Below, in pieces: positions 16,888 to 25,225 of a stretch of 64,000 nucleotides of DNA. The stretch's first letter is position 1, and every line of letters starts with the position of its first letter. Both the position numbers and the translations under genes were made by a program. The stretch covers positions 32,779 through 96,778 of the forward strand of contig CALGSZ010000088.1 of assembly GCA_937901745.1 (NCBI GenBank), written 5' to 3'. The notes under the pieces are model-generated. The model did not search any database. It had not been told where the DNA came from and saw only the letters and a program-made list of their open reading frames with translations. Origin of the DNA: an uncultured Chloroflexota bacterium. Lineage in GTDB: Bacteria; Chloroflexota; Chloroflexia; Thermomicrobiales; UBA6265.

Positions 16888-18291
16888 CTACTTTCCGATG
16901 CAGAAGCGGCTGAAGATCTCGGTCAGCACGGCCTCGTCAACCGTCTCGCCGGTCACTTCGCCGAGCGCCCGGAACGCGGCGCGGACGTCGGTCGCCAGCA
17001 AGTCGAGCGGATAGCCGGCAGCGCGAGCGGCAATGGCGTCGCGCAGGTGGTTCAGTGCGCGATCGAGCGCCGCGTGCTGGCGAGCGGTGATGAGCGCCGG
17101 CCGCGTTTGCGCGGCGGCTTCCCCCTCAAGCACTCGCAGCAAGGCAGCCTCCAGATCCGCGATGCCTTTGCCGGTCAGCGAGGAGATCTCCACGACCGGG
17201 CAACCGGGAAGAAGCGCCAGCACCGGCTCCTGAGCGGCACGATCGGGGAGATCGCGCTTGTTGATCGCGATCACGACCGGCGGCGCGTCCTCGCCACCGG
17301 GCAGCCGGTCGGCGAGGAGCCGGGCAACCTTGAGATCATCAGACGACGGCGAGACCGTGCCATCGAGCACGAGAATCGCGGCTGCCGCAGCCGCGAGCGC
17401 GCGCTGGCTCCGCTCGATCCCGATCTGCTCGACGATGTCGGTCGTCTCAGCGATGCCGGCGGTGTCGAGGAGCGTGACCGGGATGCCGCGCAGGGTGATC
17501 GTCTCGGAGATGACATCGCGCGTCGTGCCCGCGATCGGCGTGACGATGGCCCGATCGGCCCGCAGCAGCGCGTTGAGCAGGCTGCTCTTCCCGACGTTCG
17601 GGCGGCCGACGATCGCGACCTGCGCTCCCTCGCGGAACAGCAGACCGGCGCGCGCCCCGGCGATCACATCGCGGAGCGTCGCTTCGGCAGCTGCCAGCTC
17701 GACATCGATGTCGACCGGCGGGATCTCATCCTCCGGGAAATCCGCGGCCGCGTCCAGGAAGGCGAGCAGGGAGAGGACAGCATCCCGCGCCGGGCGAATC
17801 CGTCGCGACAGCTCGCCCCCCAGGTCAGCGACGGCGAGCCGCAGCCCCTCGACGGTGCGGGCGCTGACGACCGAAAGGACCGCCTCGGCCTGCGTCAGAT
17901 CGAGCCGGCCGTTGAGGAACGCGCGCAGTGTGAACTCACCCGGCTCCGCATGACGGGCGCCCGCGGCAAGCACGGCGCGCAGCGTCTCGCGGACGGGAAC
18001 CGGCCCGCCGTGACAGGAAAGCTCGACGGTGTCTTCCCGCGTGTAGGTGTTTGGCGCGGCCATCCAGGCCAGCAGCGCCTCGTCAATCGGCTCCTCGGTG
18101 ACGGGATCGACGACGCGGCCATAGAGCAAGCGATGGGAGCGCAAGCGACGCAGGCGCGGCGGGCGGTTCGCCTTGCCGTGGCGAAAGACGCGCTCGGCGA
18201 TCTCCGGCGCTTCCGGCCCGCTGATGCGCACGACACCGATCCCGCCTTCGCCGGGCGGAGTCGCGATGGCCGCTATCGTCGAGCCGTCCAT
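16888..18291 (-). CDS. mnmE: tRNA uridine-5-carboxymethylaminomethyl modification GTPase MnmE
   Basis: The 467-residue protein has the full MnmE layout. An N-terminal folate-binding domain begins MDGSTIAAIATPPGEGG. The helical domain carries an inserted GTPase domain with GRPNVGKSSLLNAL near residue 222, DTAG (G3) and NKRD (G4). The C-terminus is the invariant FCIGK, whose cysteine is needed for activity. With MnmG it builds the cmnm5 modification on wobble uridine 34 of several tRNAs, in the cytoplasm. It ends the rpmH-rnpA-yidD-yidC-jag block, its usual place in many bacteria. The coding end of mnmE is also a known integration site for genomic islands, and the foreign-looking cassette begins right after this stop. 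Confidence 0.97.
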   Translation of the reverse strand: MDGSTIAAIATPPGEGGIGVVRISGPEAPEIAERVFRHGKANRPPRLRRLRSHRLLYGRVVDPVTEEPIDEALLAWMAAPNTYTREDTVELSCHGGPVPVRETLRAVLAAGARHAEPGEFTLRAFLNGRLDLTQAEAVLSVVSARTVEGLRLAVADLGGELSRRIRPARDAVLSLLAFLDAAADFPEDEIPPVDIDVELAAAEATLRDVIAGARAGLLFREGAQVAIVGRPNVGKSSLLNALLRADRAIVTPIAGTTRDVISETITLRGIPVTLLDTAGIAETTDIVEQIGIERSQRALAAAAAAILVLDGTVSPSSDDLKVARLLADRLPGGEDAPPVVIAINKRDLPDRAAQEPVLALLPGCPVVEISSLTGKGIADLEAALLRVLEGEAAAQTRPALITARQHAALDRALNHLRDAIAARAAGYPLDLLATDVRAAFRALGEVTGETVDEAVLTEIFSRFCIGK

Positions 18292-18367
18292 ATCTCAGCG
18301 CTCTGGGATACGAGCTGCCCGCGTCGCGCGAGAGACGCGGCACGCACTACCGATCGATAGCGCGGCG

Positions 18368-19369
18368 TCACCGGCGGAGCGGGCGCTCCTCGGCGGTGGC
18401 GAGGAAGGCCTCGACTTCGGCCTTGGTCGGGACGCCAGTCGGACCGATGCCGCGCAGGCTCAGCGCCGCGACGGCATTCGCGAACCGTCCCGCGGTCAAG
18501 GCAGAGGTCGCGCGCTCCGTCGCCTTGATGAAGAACGCGGCCGCGAAGACATCGCCAGCGCCGGTCAGATCGACCGTCTGCACCTTGTAGCCGGGCAGAT
18601 CGGCCTGCTCCCCGCCGTAGATGATCCGGGCGCCATCCTCGCCTTTCGTGATCACGCCGAGCCGGCGCGCGCCAACGGCCTCAACCGTGTCGCGCGCGTA
18701 GGCGATCTCCTCGTCGCTGACGACGATCGCATCGAGCCGGCTGACCAGCTCCGCGGGCAAGCGGAGGTGATGGAGCTTGACGCGTCCCCCCGTCGCGCGG
18801 GGCCAATCGCGCATCCAGCCCTGCGGCGTCGCGCCGAGGAAGGAGGGAGTCAGGGCCCCGGTCTGCTTCGGGTCGATCTCCTGCGCGATCGGTCCGAGGT
18901 GGATCAGGCGAGCGTTCCGCCAGTGGGGCGGCAGCCCGCGCAGGTCAATGGGACCGGCCCAACGAGGGACGGACTGCATGCGCCGTCCTGCCGTGTACTC
19001 ATTGACGAAGATCGTCGGCGTCTCGGCGTCTTGAACGATGATGCTCAGCTCGTCCGCGTACGGCTCCAGCGACGGAATCTCGATCCCGCCGATGCGCCGG
19101 CCGAATGCGCCGCGCGTGAGGACGCCGACGCGCCAGCCGAGACGGGCGGCAGTCAAGGCAGAGTACAGCGCCGTGCCGCCGAGAACCGCGGTGCCATCGG
19201 GCAGCAAATCGGCGCAGATATGGCCGATGACGAGGTATTCCGGCGTGCGTGTGGTTTGCAGCCCGGTCAAGCGACGCGCTGGCGTGAGCGGCTGCCGCGG
19301 CACCGGCGGCTTGCGCGGTGGCGGCTTCGGACCATCTCCCTTCGGAAGCGGCGGTCGTCGCTCAGACAC
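18368..19369 (-). CDS. PfkB-family carbohydrate/nucleoside kinase
   Basis: The 333-residue protein has the PfkB C-terminal signature VDLTGAGDVFAAAFF near residues 270-284, which includes the catalytic aspartate and anion hole. The N-terminal GGTALYSALTAARLG fits the first PfkB signature, and a substrate-type Asn-Glu-Tyr (FVNEYT) sits near residue 118. About 40 proline-rich residues precede the fold. The GTG start overlaps the end of jag by 8 bases, so translation is probably coupled. The substrate is unknown. A kinase between jag and mnmE is not the common arrangement, which usually has rsmG or parAB nearby. Confidence 0.88.
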   Translation of the reverse strand: MSERRPPLPKGDGPKPPPRKPPVPRQPLTPARRLTGLQTTRTPEYLVIGHICADLLPDGTAVLGGTALYSALTAARLGWRVGVLTRGAFGRRIGGIEIPSLEPYADELSIIVQDAETPTIFVNEYTAGRRMQSVPRWAGPIDLRGLPPHWRNARLIHLGPIAQEIDPKQTGALTPSFLGATPQGWMRDWPRATGGRVKLHHLRLPAELVSRLDAIVVSDEEIAYARDTVEAVGARRLGVITKGEDGARIIYGGEQADLPGYKVQTVDLTGAGDVFAAAFFIKATERATSALTAGRFANAVAALSLRGIGPTGVPTKAEVEAFLATAEERPLRR

Positions 19370-20138
19370 GGGGCTGCACCGTAACGCGGCGGTTCGCTCC
19401 TTCGCCGCTGCTCTCGGTCGTGACGTCCGGGTTGCCCCGGAGCGTCAGGTGCACGATACGGCGCTCATTGGGCGGCATCGGCTCCAGCTGGATCGGCCGC
19501 TTGCTGCGCGCGACCTGCCGCGCGACGCGCTCGGCCAAGCTGATGAGCGATTCCTCGCGCCGGGTCCGGTACCCCTCGACATCGACGACGACGCGCGTCC
19601 ACTCGCCGAGTCGCTTGTTGACGATCAGGTTGACCATGTACTGGAGCTGCGCTAGGTTCTCGCCGCGCCGGCCGATGAGCATGCCAAGGTCGCGACCGAG
19701 GATATCAATGAAGATCGTGGGCGGATCGTCCGGCGAGAGGGGCATAGACGACGGGTTATCGACCGCGACGACGTCCGCCTCGATCCCCATATGGGTAAGC
19801 AGATCGCGGACGACCGCCTTGGCGACTCGCTCGTCCTCGGCATCAACACGGTCAGTGTCGTAGATGCGCTGCGGCGTGCCGCGCTGAGAAGGACGGTCGC
19901 CGGGGACGCGGCGCGGTCCGGGAGGTCGCCGCGTGCCGACGCGCGGGACCGGCTGAGACGCCATCCCTTTCGCGGTCACGCGGACCAGAGCCTCGGCATC
20001 CTCATCTGGCCCGGCATCGGAGAGGACTTCGATGTCGACCTGATCTTCAGTCAGCCCCAGCTGCTCCAGTGCCAGGCGAACCGCTTCCTCGACCGTCACG
20101 GCCTGGATCTCAACGCTGGTGAGTCGATTGCGGTCCAT
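19362..20138 (-). CDS. jag: Jag/KhpB-type RNA-binding protein (Jag-N, KH, R3H)
   Basis: The 258-residue protein begins with a Jag-N-like domain (VEIQAVTVEEAVRLALEQLG). It continues through an acidic/proline-rich linker to a KH domain whose GRDLGMLIGRRGENL loop is the GxxG RNA-binding element. It ends with an R3H domain (Arg-xxx-His in RRIVHLTLRG). The ATG at 20138 has GGAG eight bases upstream, so it is preferred over the GTG three codons earlier. Jag/KhpB proteins bind RNA and influence cell-envelope growth and division. The gene sits directly after yidC, the classic spoIIIJ-jag arrangement. Confidence 0.93.
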   Translation of the reverse strand: MDRNRLTSVEIQAVTVEEAVRLALEQLGLTEDQVDIEVLSDAGPDEDAEALVRVTAKGMASQPVPRVGTRRPPGPRRVPGDRPSQRGTPQRIYDTDRVDAEDERVAKAVVRDLLTHMGIEADVVAVDNPSSMPLSPDDPPTIFIDILGRDLGMLIGRRGENLAQLQYMVNLIVNKRLGEWTRVVVDVEGYRTRREESLISLAERVARQVARSKRPIQLEPMPPNERRIVHLTLRGNPDVTTESSGEGANRRVTVQPRV

Positions 20139-20233
20139 GATCGTCACTCCGCCAGATCAGCGCATCGCGCGGGAGTAGCCGGCGGGACGCCACCAAGCGG
20201 CGCACCGGGGGCTCCGCGGCGATGCTTCCTTCG

Positions 20234-21367
20234 CTAGGTTTGTGAGCGCCGGCCCTTGCGAGCCGAACGCGGGGTGCGGGGGAGAATCGGCCCCGAAAGC
20301 CCGTTGGTCGAGCCGGAAGCCGAAGAACCCGCGCTGGCCGCGACTTCGTCTCTCTCGGCAGCGCCGCCATCGCTGGACCGGCGCTTCGAGGCCGCCCGGA
20401 CCTCCTTCTTGACTGGCCGGGACGGCTTTCCATCAGCCTGCGTCACTTCATCCACTCGGCGCTGGGCGTCGCTGGTCGCGGCGCGGCGCGCGGCTTGCTG
20501 CTGCTGGGCCTCTTCCATCTTGCGATGAACCCAGCCCATGAGCCCGCGCGGCTGCACCGCTTCCTCGCCGCTCACGACGACGACGTCATCCAGGTTGCGC
20601 GGCGGCCGGTAGCCCAGCCGGCGATGCTCCGGCAGCTCGGGCAGGTTCGGGAACCAGTCGCGCAAGCTCCCCCAGCCCGTGATCAGCCATTGCTGCACGA
20701 CGCTGTAAAGGCTCTGCGTCGCCCAATAGAGGACAGGGCCAGCGGCGAAGGTCCAGCCGAAGAGGATAACCGTGATCGGCATGAAGTTCATCAGCTGGTT
20801 CATCATCGCCTGCTGGGGGTCGGTAACCTTTCCCTGCCCGGCGGGACGCATCATCTTCGTCTGAATGAACTGAAATGCGCCAGCCACGATCGGCAGGATC
20901 TTCCATGGATCGGGCTCGTCCAGGCTCGGGATCCAGAGAAACGAATCCTGCCAATGACCGGCATCGCTGCCGGAGAGATGGACGATAGCGCGGTAGAGAC
21001 CGAAGAAGATCGGGATCTGGATCAGCATCGGCAGACAACCCGCCATCGGGTTGATCCGATGCTGCTGGTAGAGGCGCATCGTCTCCTGGGACAGCCGCGC
21101 CCGGTCTTTCCCGTACTTCTTCTGCAGCTCCTTGATCTTCGGCTGCAGCTCCTGCATCGCCTTGCTGGAACGAATTGACGTGATCGTCAGCGGCAGCAGG
21201 AGCGTCTTGATAATGATGGTAAAGGCGACGATCGCGAGTCCGGCACTATGGAAGGTGTTTGCCAGGAAATCGAGCGCGTGCTCCAGCAGGTCTACGTAAG
21301 CGTTCCAGCCAGGAGGCGCCGGGAAGAGTAGGATGTCGAGAGCGACGCCAAACACATGAGCAAGCAC
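20234..21367 (-). CDS. yidC: Membrane protein insertase YidC/Oxa1
   Basis: This is a short, Gram-positive-type YidC of 377 residues. The preferred start is GTG at 21367, nine bases after a strong GGGAGGAGG site. The open frame extends 39 codons further upstream, but those residues do not look like YidC. The core begins with an amphipathic segment and TIIIKTLLLPLTI, where the lysine sits at the place of the conserved groove arginine. It continues with the QPKIKELQKKYGKD coiled coil, NPMAGCLPMLIQIPIFFGLY, and later transmembrane segments. It inserts and folds membrane proteins with or without SecYEG. The C-terminal tail is basic and low-complexity, suited to binding ribosomes. Confidence 0.95.
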   Translation of the reverse strand: MLAHVFGVALDILLFPAPPGWNAYVDLLEHALDFLANTFHSAGLAIVAFTIIIKTLLLPLTITSIRSSKAMQELQPKIKELQKKYGKDRARLSQETMRLYQQHRINPMAGCLPMLIQIPIFFGLYRAIVHLSGSDAGHWQDSFLWIPSLDEPDPWKILPIVAGAFQFIQTKMMRPAGQGKVTDPQQAMMNQLMNFMPITVILFGWTFAAGPVLYWATQSLYSVVQQWLITGWGSLRDWFPNLPELPEHRRLGYRPPRNLDDVVVVSGEEAVQPRGLMGWVHRKMEEAQQQQAARRAATSDAQRRVDEVTQADGKPSRPVKKEVRAASKRRSSDGGAAERDEVAASAGSSASGSTNGLSGPILPRTPRSARKGRRSQT

Positions 21368-21559
21368 GAAAAGCGGCCTCCTCCCATCGAAGATGGGATG
21401 CGGAGTTGCAACATCAGTGACGAATGAGCCCGACGTGGCCGGGACACCACTGTGGGCGCAGGATCGGCGCCCAGGTGGACACACCTATCCGCACGGTAAG
21501 GATACGAGCGGACGCGGCAATCAGCAATTGCCCGCCCCGCGCCGGCCGTAGTACTGGTG

Positions 21560-21793
21560 TCATGGAACGGGATCAAATCCCCCGCGGCAGAAGGGATTGC
21601 ACCGGCACAGCCGCCAGATCGTCAGCGCGCCGCCCTTGAGGAGCCCGTACTTCTCAATCGCCTCATAACCGTACTGCGAGCAGGTCGGGTAGAAGCGACA
21701 CGATGGCGGCAGAAGTGGCGAGATGTACCGCTGGTATCCGCGAATCAGCCAGAGAACCGGTCGACGCATAACGAGAACTCCCACGGCTGTCAC
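21560..21793 (-). CDS. yidD: Membrane protein insertion efficiency factor YidD
   Basis: The 77-residue protein matches the YidD family through the amphipathic YQRYISPLLPPSCRFYPTCS stretch, which holds the paired conserved cysteines, and the terminal CNPFCRGGFDPVP. It is a membrane-associated helper of YidC. The GTG start overlaps the rnpA stop by four bases (GTGA), which indicates translational coupling. The gene lies in the standard position between rnpA and yidC. The 190 bases between its stop and the yidC start hold the yidC ribosome site and no other gene. Confidence 0.95.
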   Translation of the reverse strand: MTAVGVLVMRRPVLWLIRGYQRYISPLLPPSCRFYPTCSQYGYEAIEKYGLLKGGALTIWRLCRCNPFCRGGFDPVP

Positions 21794-22212
21794 CGCTCGG
21801 CAGCCGTCTCTGGCAATTGTCGCAGATCGGTGTCTCCGCCTGCATCCGGTTTCGGGTGTTCTGGCGCGGGTTGGAAGAGGCGCGCCCGCGCGAAGATGCG
21901 CTCGAGCGTGGAGAGAGCGACGGCGAGCCCCGGCATCTCCTCCAGCCCGCCGCGCACGATGACGACGATGTCGTGGCCTGGCTTCAGTCGGGGATGAAGC
22001 GCACGCAGCGCCTCACGAACGAGTCGCTTGGCCCGGTTGCGCTTGACCGCCTTGCCCACGCGCTTGCCGGCGATGACCGCGTAGCGATTCTGGGGTGGAT
22101 CCAGGGTATTGGGCAGAATACGAGCCACGAGCGGACCATCGGCGAACGCCCTGCCGCGCTTCCGGACCTCGTTGACTTCTGCCTCTCGCCGCAGTCGCAG
22201 CCGGCGTTCCAC
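21790..22212 (-). CDS. rnpA: Ribonuclease P protein component
   Basis: The protein subunit of RNase P assists the catalytic RNA in maturing tRNA 5' ends. The family-type start is VERRLRLRREAEV, giving 140 residues from GTG 22212. The frame is open to 22281, but the extra 23 residues fall in a repetitive stretch and are not family-like. The RNR signature appears as GKRVGKAVKRNRAKRLVREALR, here read in overlapping parts, with the conserved Arg/Asn helix. The last 30 residues are an extension beyond the usual end. It lies between rpmH and yidD, the usual order. Confidence 0.92.
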   Translation of the reverse strand: MERRLRLRREAEVNEVRKRGRAFADGPLVARILPNTLDPPQNRYAVIAGKRVGKAVKRNRAKRLVREALRALHPRLKPGHDIVVIVRGGLEEMPGLAVALSTLERIFARARLFQPAPEHPKPDAGGDTDLRQLPETAAER

Positions 22213-22220
22213 AAGCGAGT

Positions 22221-22248
22221 CGCAAGCCGCGAGCCGCAAGCCGCGAGC
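22221..22248. repeat. Perfect 14-base tandem duplication before rnpA
   Basis: The unit CGCAAGCCGCGAGC occurs twice without a mismatch, just upstream of the family-type rnpA start. It falls in the 82-base spacer between rpmH and rnpA and explains the odd N-terminus of the longer open frame. Confidence 0.85.
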
Positions 22249-22329
22249 TCGTCCTCCCCACTCCCAACCTTGGCGAGTCAACCACTGGGCCGGACCGGGG
22301 TTGAGGCCCGAACGGCTCGAAGCTCGCGA

Positions 22330-22497
22330 CTACTTGTTCTGCGTAAACTTCTTCTCGTCCGAAACCGTCAGCTTGTGGCGCCCCTTGAGCCGGCGGCGAT
22401 ACAGGACGAGCCGGCCGCCCCTGGTCGCCATCCGCGCCAGGAAGCCGTGCTTGCGCTTGCGCGGGATGCGCTTCGGCTGGTAGGTTCGCTTCGGCAT
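22330..22497 (-). CDS. rpmH: 50S ribosomal protein L34
   Basis: This 55-residue basic protein begins MPKRTYQPKRIPRKRKHGF and has the L34 core with the Gly-Phe-x-x-Arg-Met pattern (GFLARMATRGGRLVL), then RRRLKGRHKLTVSDEKK. It is slightly longer than the usual 44-47 residues because of the C-terminal extension after KGRHKLTV. It is the first gene of the rnpA-yidD-yidC-jag block and has its own strong promoter about 130 bases upstream. No dnaA gene follows on the other side, unlike the classic origin region. Confidence 0.97.
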   Translation of the reverse strand: MPKRTYQPKRIPRKRKHGFLARMATRGGRLVLYRRRLKGRHKLTVSDEKKFTQNK

Positions 22498-22625
22498 CTG
22501 TACACGCTCCCTCCGCCCGCGGGCGGACCACGCGACGGCGGTCTTCGCCGCCGATTGGGGATTCGCGTCTTAACACAAGAGAACCGCTGCGTTGGCGCGA
22601 TCTCGCCTTCCGCAACGGCCAGTTC

Positions 22626-22655
22626 AGTATAGAGTGCCCCTGAAAGGCCTGTCAA
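22626..22655 (-). promoter_or_regulatory. rpmH promoter
   Basis: On the minus strand, TTGACA at 22650-22655, an 18-base spacer and TATACT at 22626-22631 form a near-consensus sigma-70 promoter. The leader to the L34 start is about 120 bases. The rest of the gap up to 22788 holds no gene and no DnaA boxes that I can see. Confidence 0.75.
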
Positions 22656-22788
22656 ACAAGCGTCTCTTGGCGGTGCCTGCCTGGCACGCCGACAACCCGG
22701 CCGCGCCCGTCTCCGGCGCGCGACGCGGGCAGTGACGCCGCGCCGCCGTGCCAGGGCATCGGCTATGCGGAACTCAAGGTGCGAATGA

Positions 22789-22815
22789 TGTCGATTTCGG
22801 TCGTCCTCGTTCGTC
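22789..22815 (+). promoter_or_regulatory. ECF42-type promoter of the DGPF-VOC-sigma operon
   Basis: TGTCGA at 22789-22794, a 17-base spacer and CGTC at 22812-22815 match the motif I recall for ECF42 sigma factors (TGTCGA at -35, CG[A/T]C at -10). It lies about 80 bases ahead of the first gene of the operon that encodes such a sigma factor, so autoregulation is likely. Confidence 0.6.
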
Positions 22816-22897
22816 GTAGGAGTAGGAGCACGGTTTTCTGGGTCAACCCAGGAGGCCGGCGGCTCTGCAGCCGTTAGTCGCGGAGGGAGTACCCTAA

Positions 22898-23326
22898 ATG
22901 CGCGTGATGGTCATTGTCAAGGCCAACGAAGACTCCGAGGCGGGCGTGATGCCCACCCAAGAGATGTTTGAGGCAATGGGCAAATATAACGAGGAGCTGG
23001 TGAAGGCCGGCATCATGCTGGCGGGCGACGGGTTGCAGCCGAGCTCCAAGGGAAAGCGGATCCGGTTCGAGGGCTCCAAGCGGACGGTGATTGACGGCCC
23101 CTTTGCCGAGACCAAGGAGCTGATCGCCGGCTTCTGGATCTGGCAAGTGCGCTCGATGGACGAAGCCGTCGAATGGCTCAAGCGCGCGCCATTTGACGGC
23201 GGCGCCGAGGTAGAGATCCGCCCGATCTTCGAGACGGAGGACTTCGGCGACGCTCTTACGCCCGAGCTGCGCGCCCAGGAGGAGCGCTTGCGGGCAGAAG
23301 TCGAGCGCCAGCAATCGCAGGCGTAG
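22898..23326 (+). CDS. YCII-related DGPF-domain protein
   Basis: The 142-residue protein starts MRVMVIVKANEDSEAG and contains the family-defining DGPF motif within TVIDGPFAETKELIAGFW near residue 64. This is a dimeric ferredoxin-like fold that includes a conserved His/Asp pair in some members; no enzymatic activity is established for the family. DGPF proteins are the characteristic partners of ECF42 sigma factors, and one is encoded two genes downstream. The ATG is preceded by GGAGGG. It is the first gene of the three-gene operon. Confidence 0.92.
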   Translation: MRVMVIVKANEDSEAGVMPTQEMFEAMGKYNEELVKAGIMLAGDGLQPSSKGKRIRFEGSKRTVIDGPFAETKELIAGFWIWQVRSMDEAVEWLKRAPFDGGAEVEIRPIFETEDFGDALTPELRAQEERLRAEVERQQSQA

Positions 23327-23362
23327 TGGCGGTCAGGAGTTAGGAAGAAGGAGCGAGCTGGG

Positions 23363-23875
23363 ATGACGACCCAAGCAGAAGCGACGAGCATCAAGCCGAC
23401 GGCTGTGCGCAGCATCGTTCCGTGCCTGACATTCAACGACCAAGCGGAAGAAGCGATCAACTTCTACGTCTCCCTCTTCGCCAATTCGCGAATCCTGAGC
23501 CTCGTGCGGAGCGAGGGAGACGGCCCACATCCCAAGGGAAAGGTGCTGCACGCCGAGTTCGAGCTCAACGGGCAGCGCTACACCGCGATGGACGGCGGCC
23601 CGACCTTTCAATTCGCTCCTGGCTTCTCGCTCGTCGTCACCTGCGAGACGCAGGAGGAAATCGATACCATCTGGGCAGCGCTGACCGACGGCGGTCAGGA
23701 GGGCCCCTGCGGCTGGCTGACGGACCGGTTCGGCCTGGCCTGGCAGGTCGTACCCGCGGTACTCGGCCAGATGATGGGAGACTCGACGTCTGGCAACCAG
23801 CAGAAGCTTCTCGAGGCGCTGCTCACGATGACCAAGATCGACATCGCCACCCTCGAGCGGGCATACAAGGAGTGA
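23363..23875 (+). CDS. PhnB-like VOC superfamily protein
   Basis: The 170-residue protein has the vicinal-oxygen-chelate pattern of PhnB/3-demethylubiquinone-type proteins: LTFNDQAEEAINFYVSLF near residues 25-42, then FELNGQRYTAMDGGP and CGWLTDRFGLAWQVVP near 120-135. The molecular function of this subgroup is not known. It lies 36 bases after the DGPF gene and 21 bases before the sigma factor. Such VOC proteins often sit beside ECF42 sigma factors. An AAGGAG site precedes the ATG. Confidence 0.88.
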   Translation: MTTQAEATSIKPTAVRSIVPCLTFNDQAEEAINFYVSLFANSRILSLVRSEGDGPHPKGKVLHAEFELNGQRYTAMDGGPTFQFAPGFSLVVTCETQEEIDTIWAALTDGGQEGPCGWLTDRFGLAWQVVPAVLGQMMGDSTSGNQQKLLEALLTMTKIDIATLERAYKE

Positions 23876-23896
23876 TCTGAGGAGCCGGCTGAGCCT

Positions 23897-25168
23897 GTGA
23901 GCGCTATTCCCGACGACGTTCGCCGGGCCATCGACGCGGTCTGGAAGATCGAGTCCGCCAAACTCATCGCCGGGCTCGCGCGGATCGTGGGTGACATCGG
24001 TGTCGCCGAGGACCTCGCGCAGGACGCGTTCCTGACCGCCCTGGAGCAGTGGCCCAAGACGGGTATTCCGGACAAGCCCGGCGCGTGGCTGATGGCCACC
24101 GCCAAGCACCGGGCCATTGATCTCCTTCGGCGGAACGCCCGGCTTCAGGACAAGCAGGCGCAGCTCGGCCGGCGCCTCCTGGTTGAGCAAGAGCTTGCCG
24201 AGCCGGACCTCGAGGCAGAAATGGACGATGACATCGGTGACGATCTCTTGCGCCTGATTTTCACCGCCTGCCACCCGGTGCTCTCCAAGGAAGCCCGAGT
24301 CGCGCTGACGCTCCGTATGGTCGGCGGGCTGACAACAGCCGAGATCGCTCGCGCTTTTCTCGTGCCGGAGGCAACGCTCGCGCAGCGCATCGTGCGGGCA
24401 AAGCGGACACTCGCCGCCGCGCGGGTTCCCTTCGAGGTCCCGCGCGGCCCGGACCGCGATGCCCGCCTCTCTTCCGTGCTCGAAGTGATCTACCTCATCT
24501 TCAACGAGGGCTACACGGCGACCGCCGGCGAGTCATGGGTGCGGCCCGAGCTATGCGAAGAGGCGCTTCGGCTCGGCCGCATCCTCGCCGAACTGGCGCC
24601 GCAAGAGCCGGAGGTACACGGACTCGTCGCCCTGATGGAGCTGCAAGCCTCGCGCTTGCGGGCACGCATCGGGCCATCGGGCGAGCCGGTCCTGTTGATG
24701 GACCAGAACCGTGCACATTGGGATCAGCTGCTAATTCGCCGGGGCCTGGCCGCGCTGGAGCGTGCCGAGCGGCTCGGCAGTGGTCTCGGCCCTTATGGCC
24801 TCCAAGCCGCGATCGCAGCCTGCCACGCGCGAGCGCGCACTCCGGAGGAGACCGATTGGGAGCAGATCGCCGCGCTCTACGACGCCCTCAGCCAGCTGAC
24901 TCCCTCGCCCGTCATCGAGCTGAACCGGGCGGTGGCGCTCGCCATGGCCTTTGGGCCGGCGGCCGGCCTGGAGATCGTTGACCAGCTGATGACCGAGCCG
25001 GCGCTGGCGGGATACCACTACGTACCCAGCGTTCGCGGCGACCTGCTCTTCAAGCTAGGCCGCTTGGAGGAAGCGCGCGCGGCGTTCGAGCAGGCGGCGT
25101 CCATGACGCAGAACGCCCGCGAGCGGCAGCTCCTGCTCGACCGAGCGCGGGCCTGCTCTCCCGCGTGA
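23897..25168 (+). CDS. ECF42-type RNA polymerase sigma factor with C-terminal extension
   Basis: The 423-residue protein starts at GTG. Region 2 lies near residues 10-80 (AWLMATAKHRAIDLLRRN at its end) and region 4 near 130-180 (RMVGGLTTAEIARAFLVPE as the helix-turn-helix). More than 200 residues of helical, TPR-like sequence follow, including DQNRAHWDQLLI, which resembles the conserved motif of the ECF42 extension. There is no anti-sigma gene, in line with this group, whose extension appears to act as an internal control element. It probably transcribes its own operon through the TGTCGA/CGTC promoter upstream. The inducing signal is unknown. Confidence 0.93.
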   Translation: MSAIPDDVRRAIDAVWKIESAKLIAGLARIVGDIGVAEDLAQDAFLTALEQWPKTGIPDKPGAWLMATAKHRAIDLLRRNARLQDKQAQLGRRLLVEQELAEPDLEAEMDDDIGDDLLRLIFTACHPVLSKEARVALTLRMVGGLTTAEIARAFLVPEATLAQRIVRAKRTLAAARVPFEVPRGPDRDARLSSVLEVIYLIFNEGYTATAGESWVRPELCEEALRLGRILAELAPQEPEVHGLVALMELQASRLRARIGPSGEPVLLMDQNRAHWDQLLIRRGLAALERAERLGSGLGPYGLQAAIAACHARARTPEETDWEQIAALYDALSQLTPSPVIELNRAVALAMAFGPAAGLEIVDQLMTEPALAGYHYVPSVRGDLLFKLGRLEEARAAFEQAASMTQNARERQLLLDRARACSPA

Positions 25169-25225
25169 TGCGGGTTCGCACTCGCCAGGGAGCCGGACTG
25201 CTGGCCGTTACGTCACGATCGAGTT

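Noticed and set aside
16765..18360. 531-codon plus-strand open frame
   Set aside because: It lies fully antisense to mnmE, which has every family motif. The frame stays open only because GC-rich codons rarely give stops on the opposite strand; its product is Arg/Asp-rich and has no domain.
22498..22897. Replication origin beside rpmH
   Set aside because: rpmH often lies next to dnaA and oriC, but no dnaA gene and no TTATCCACA-like boxes are present here.
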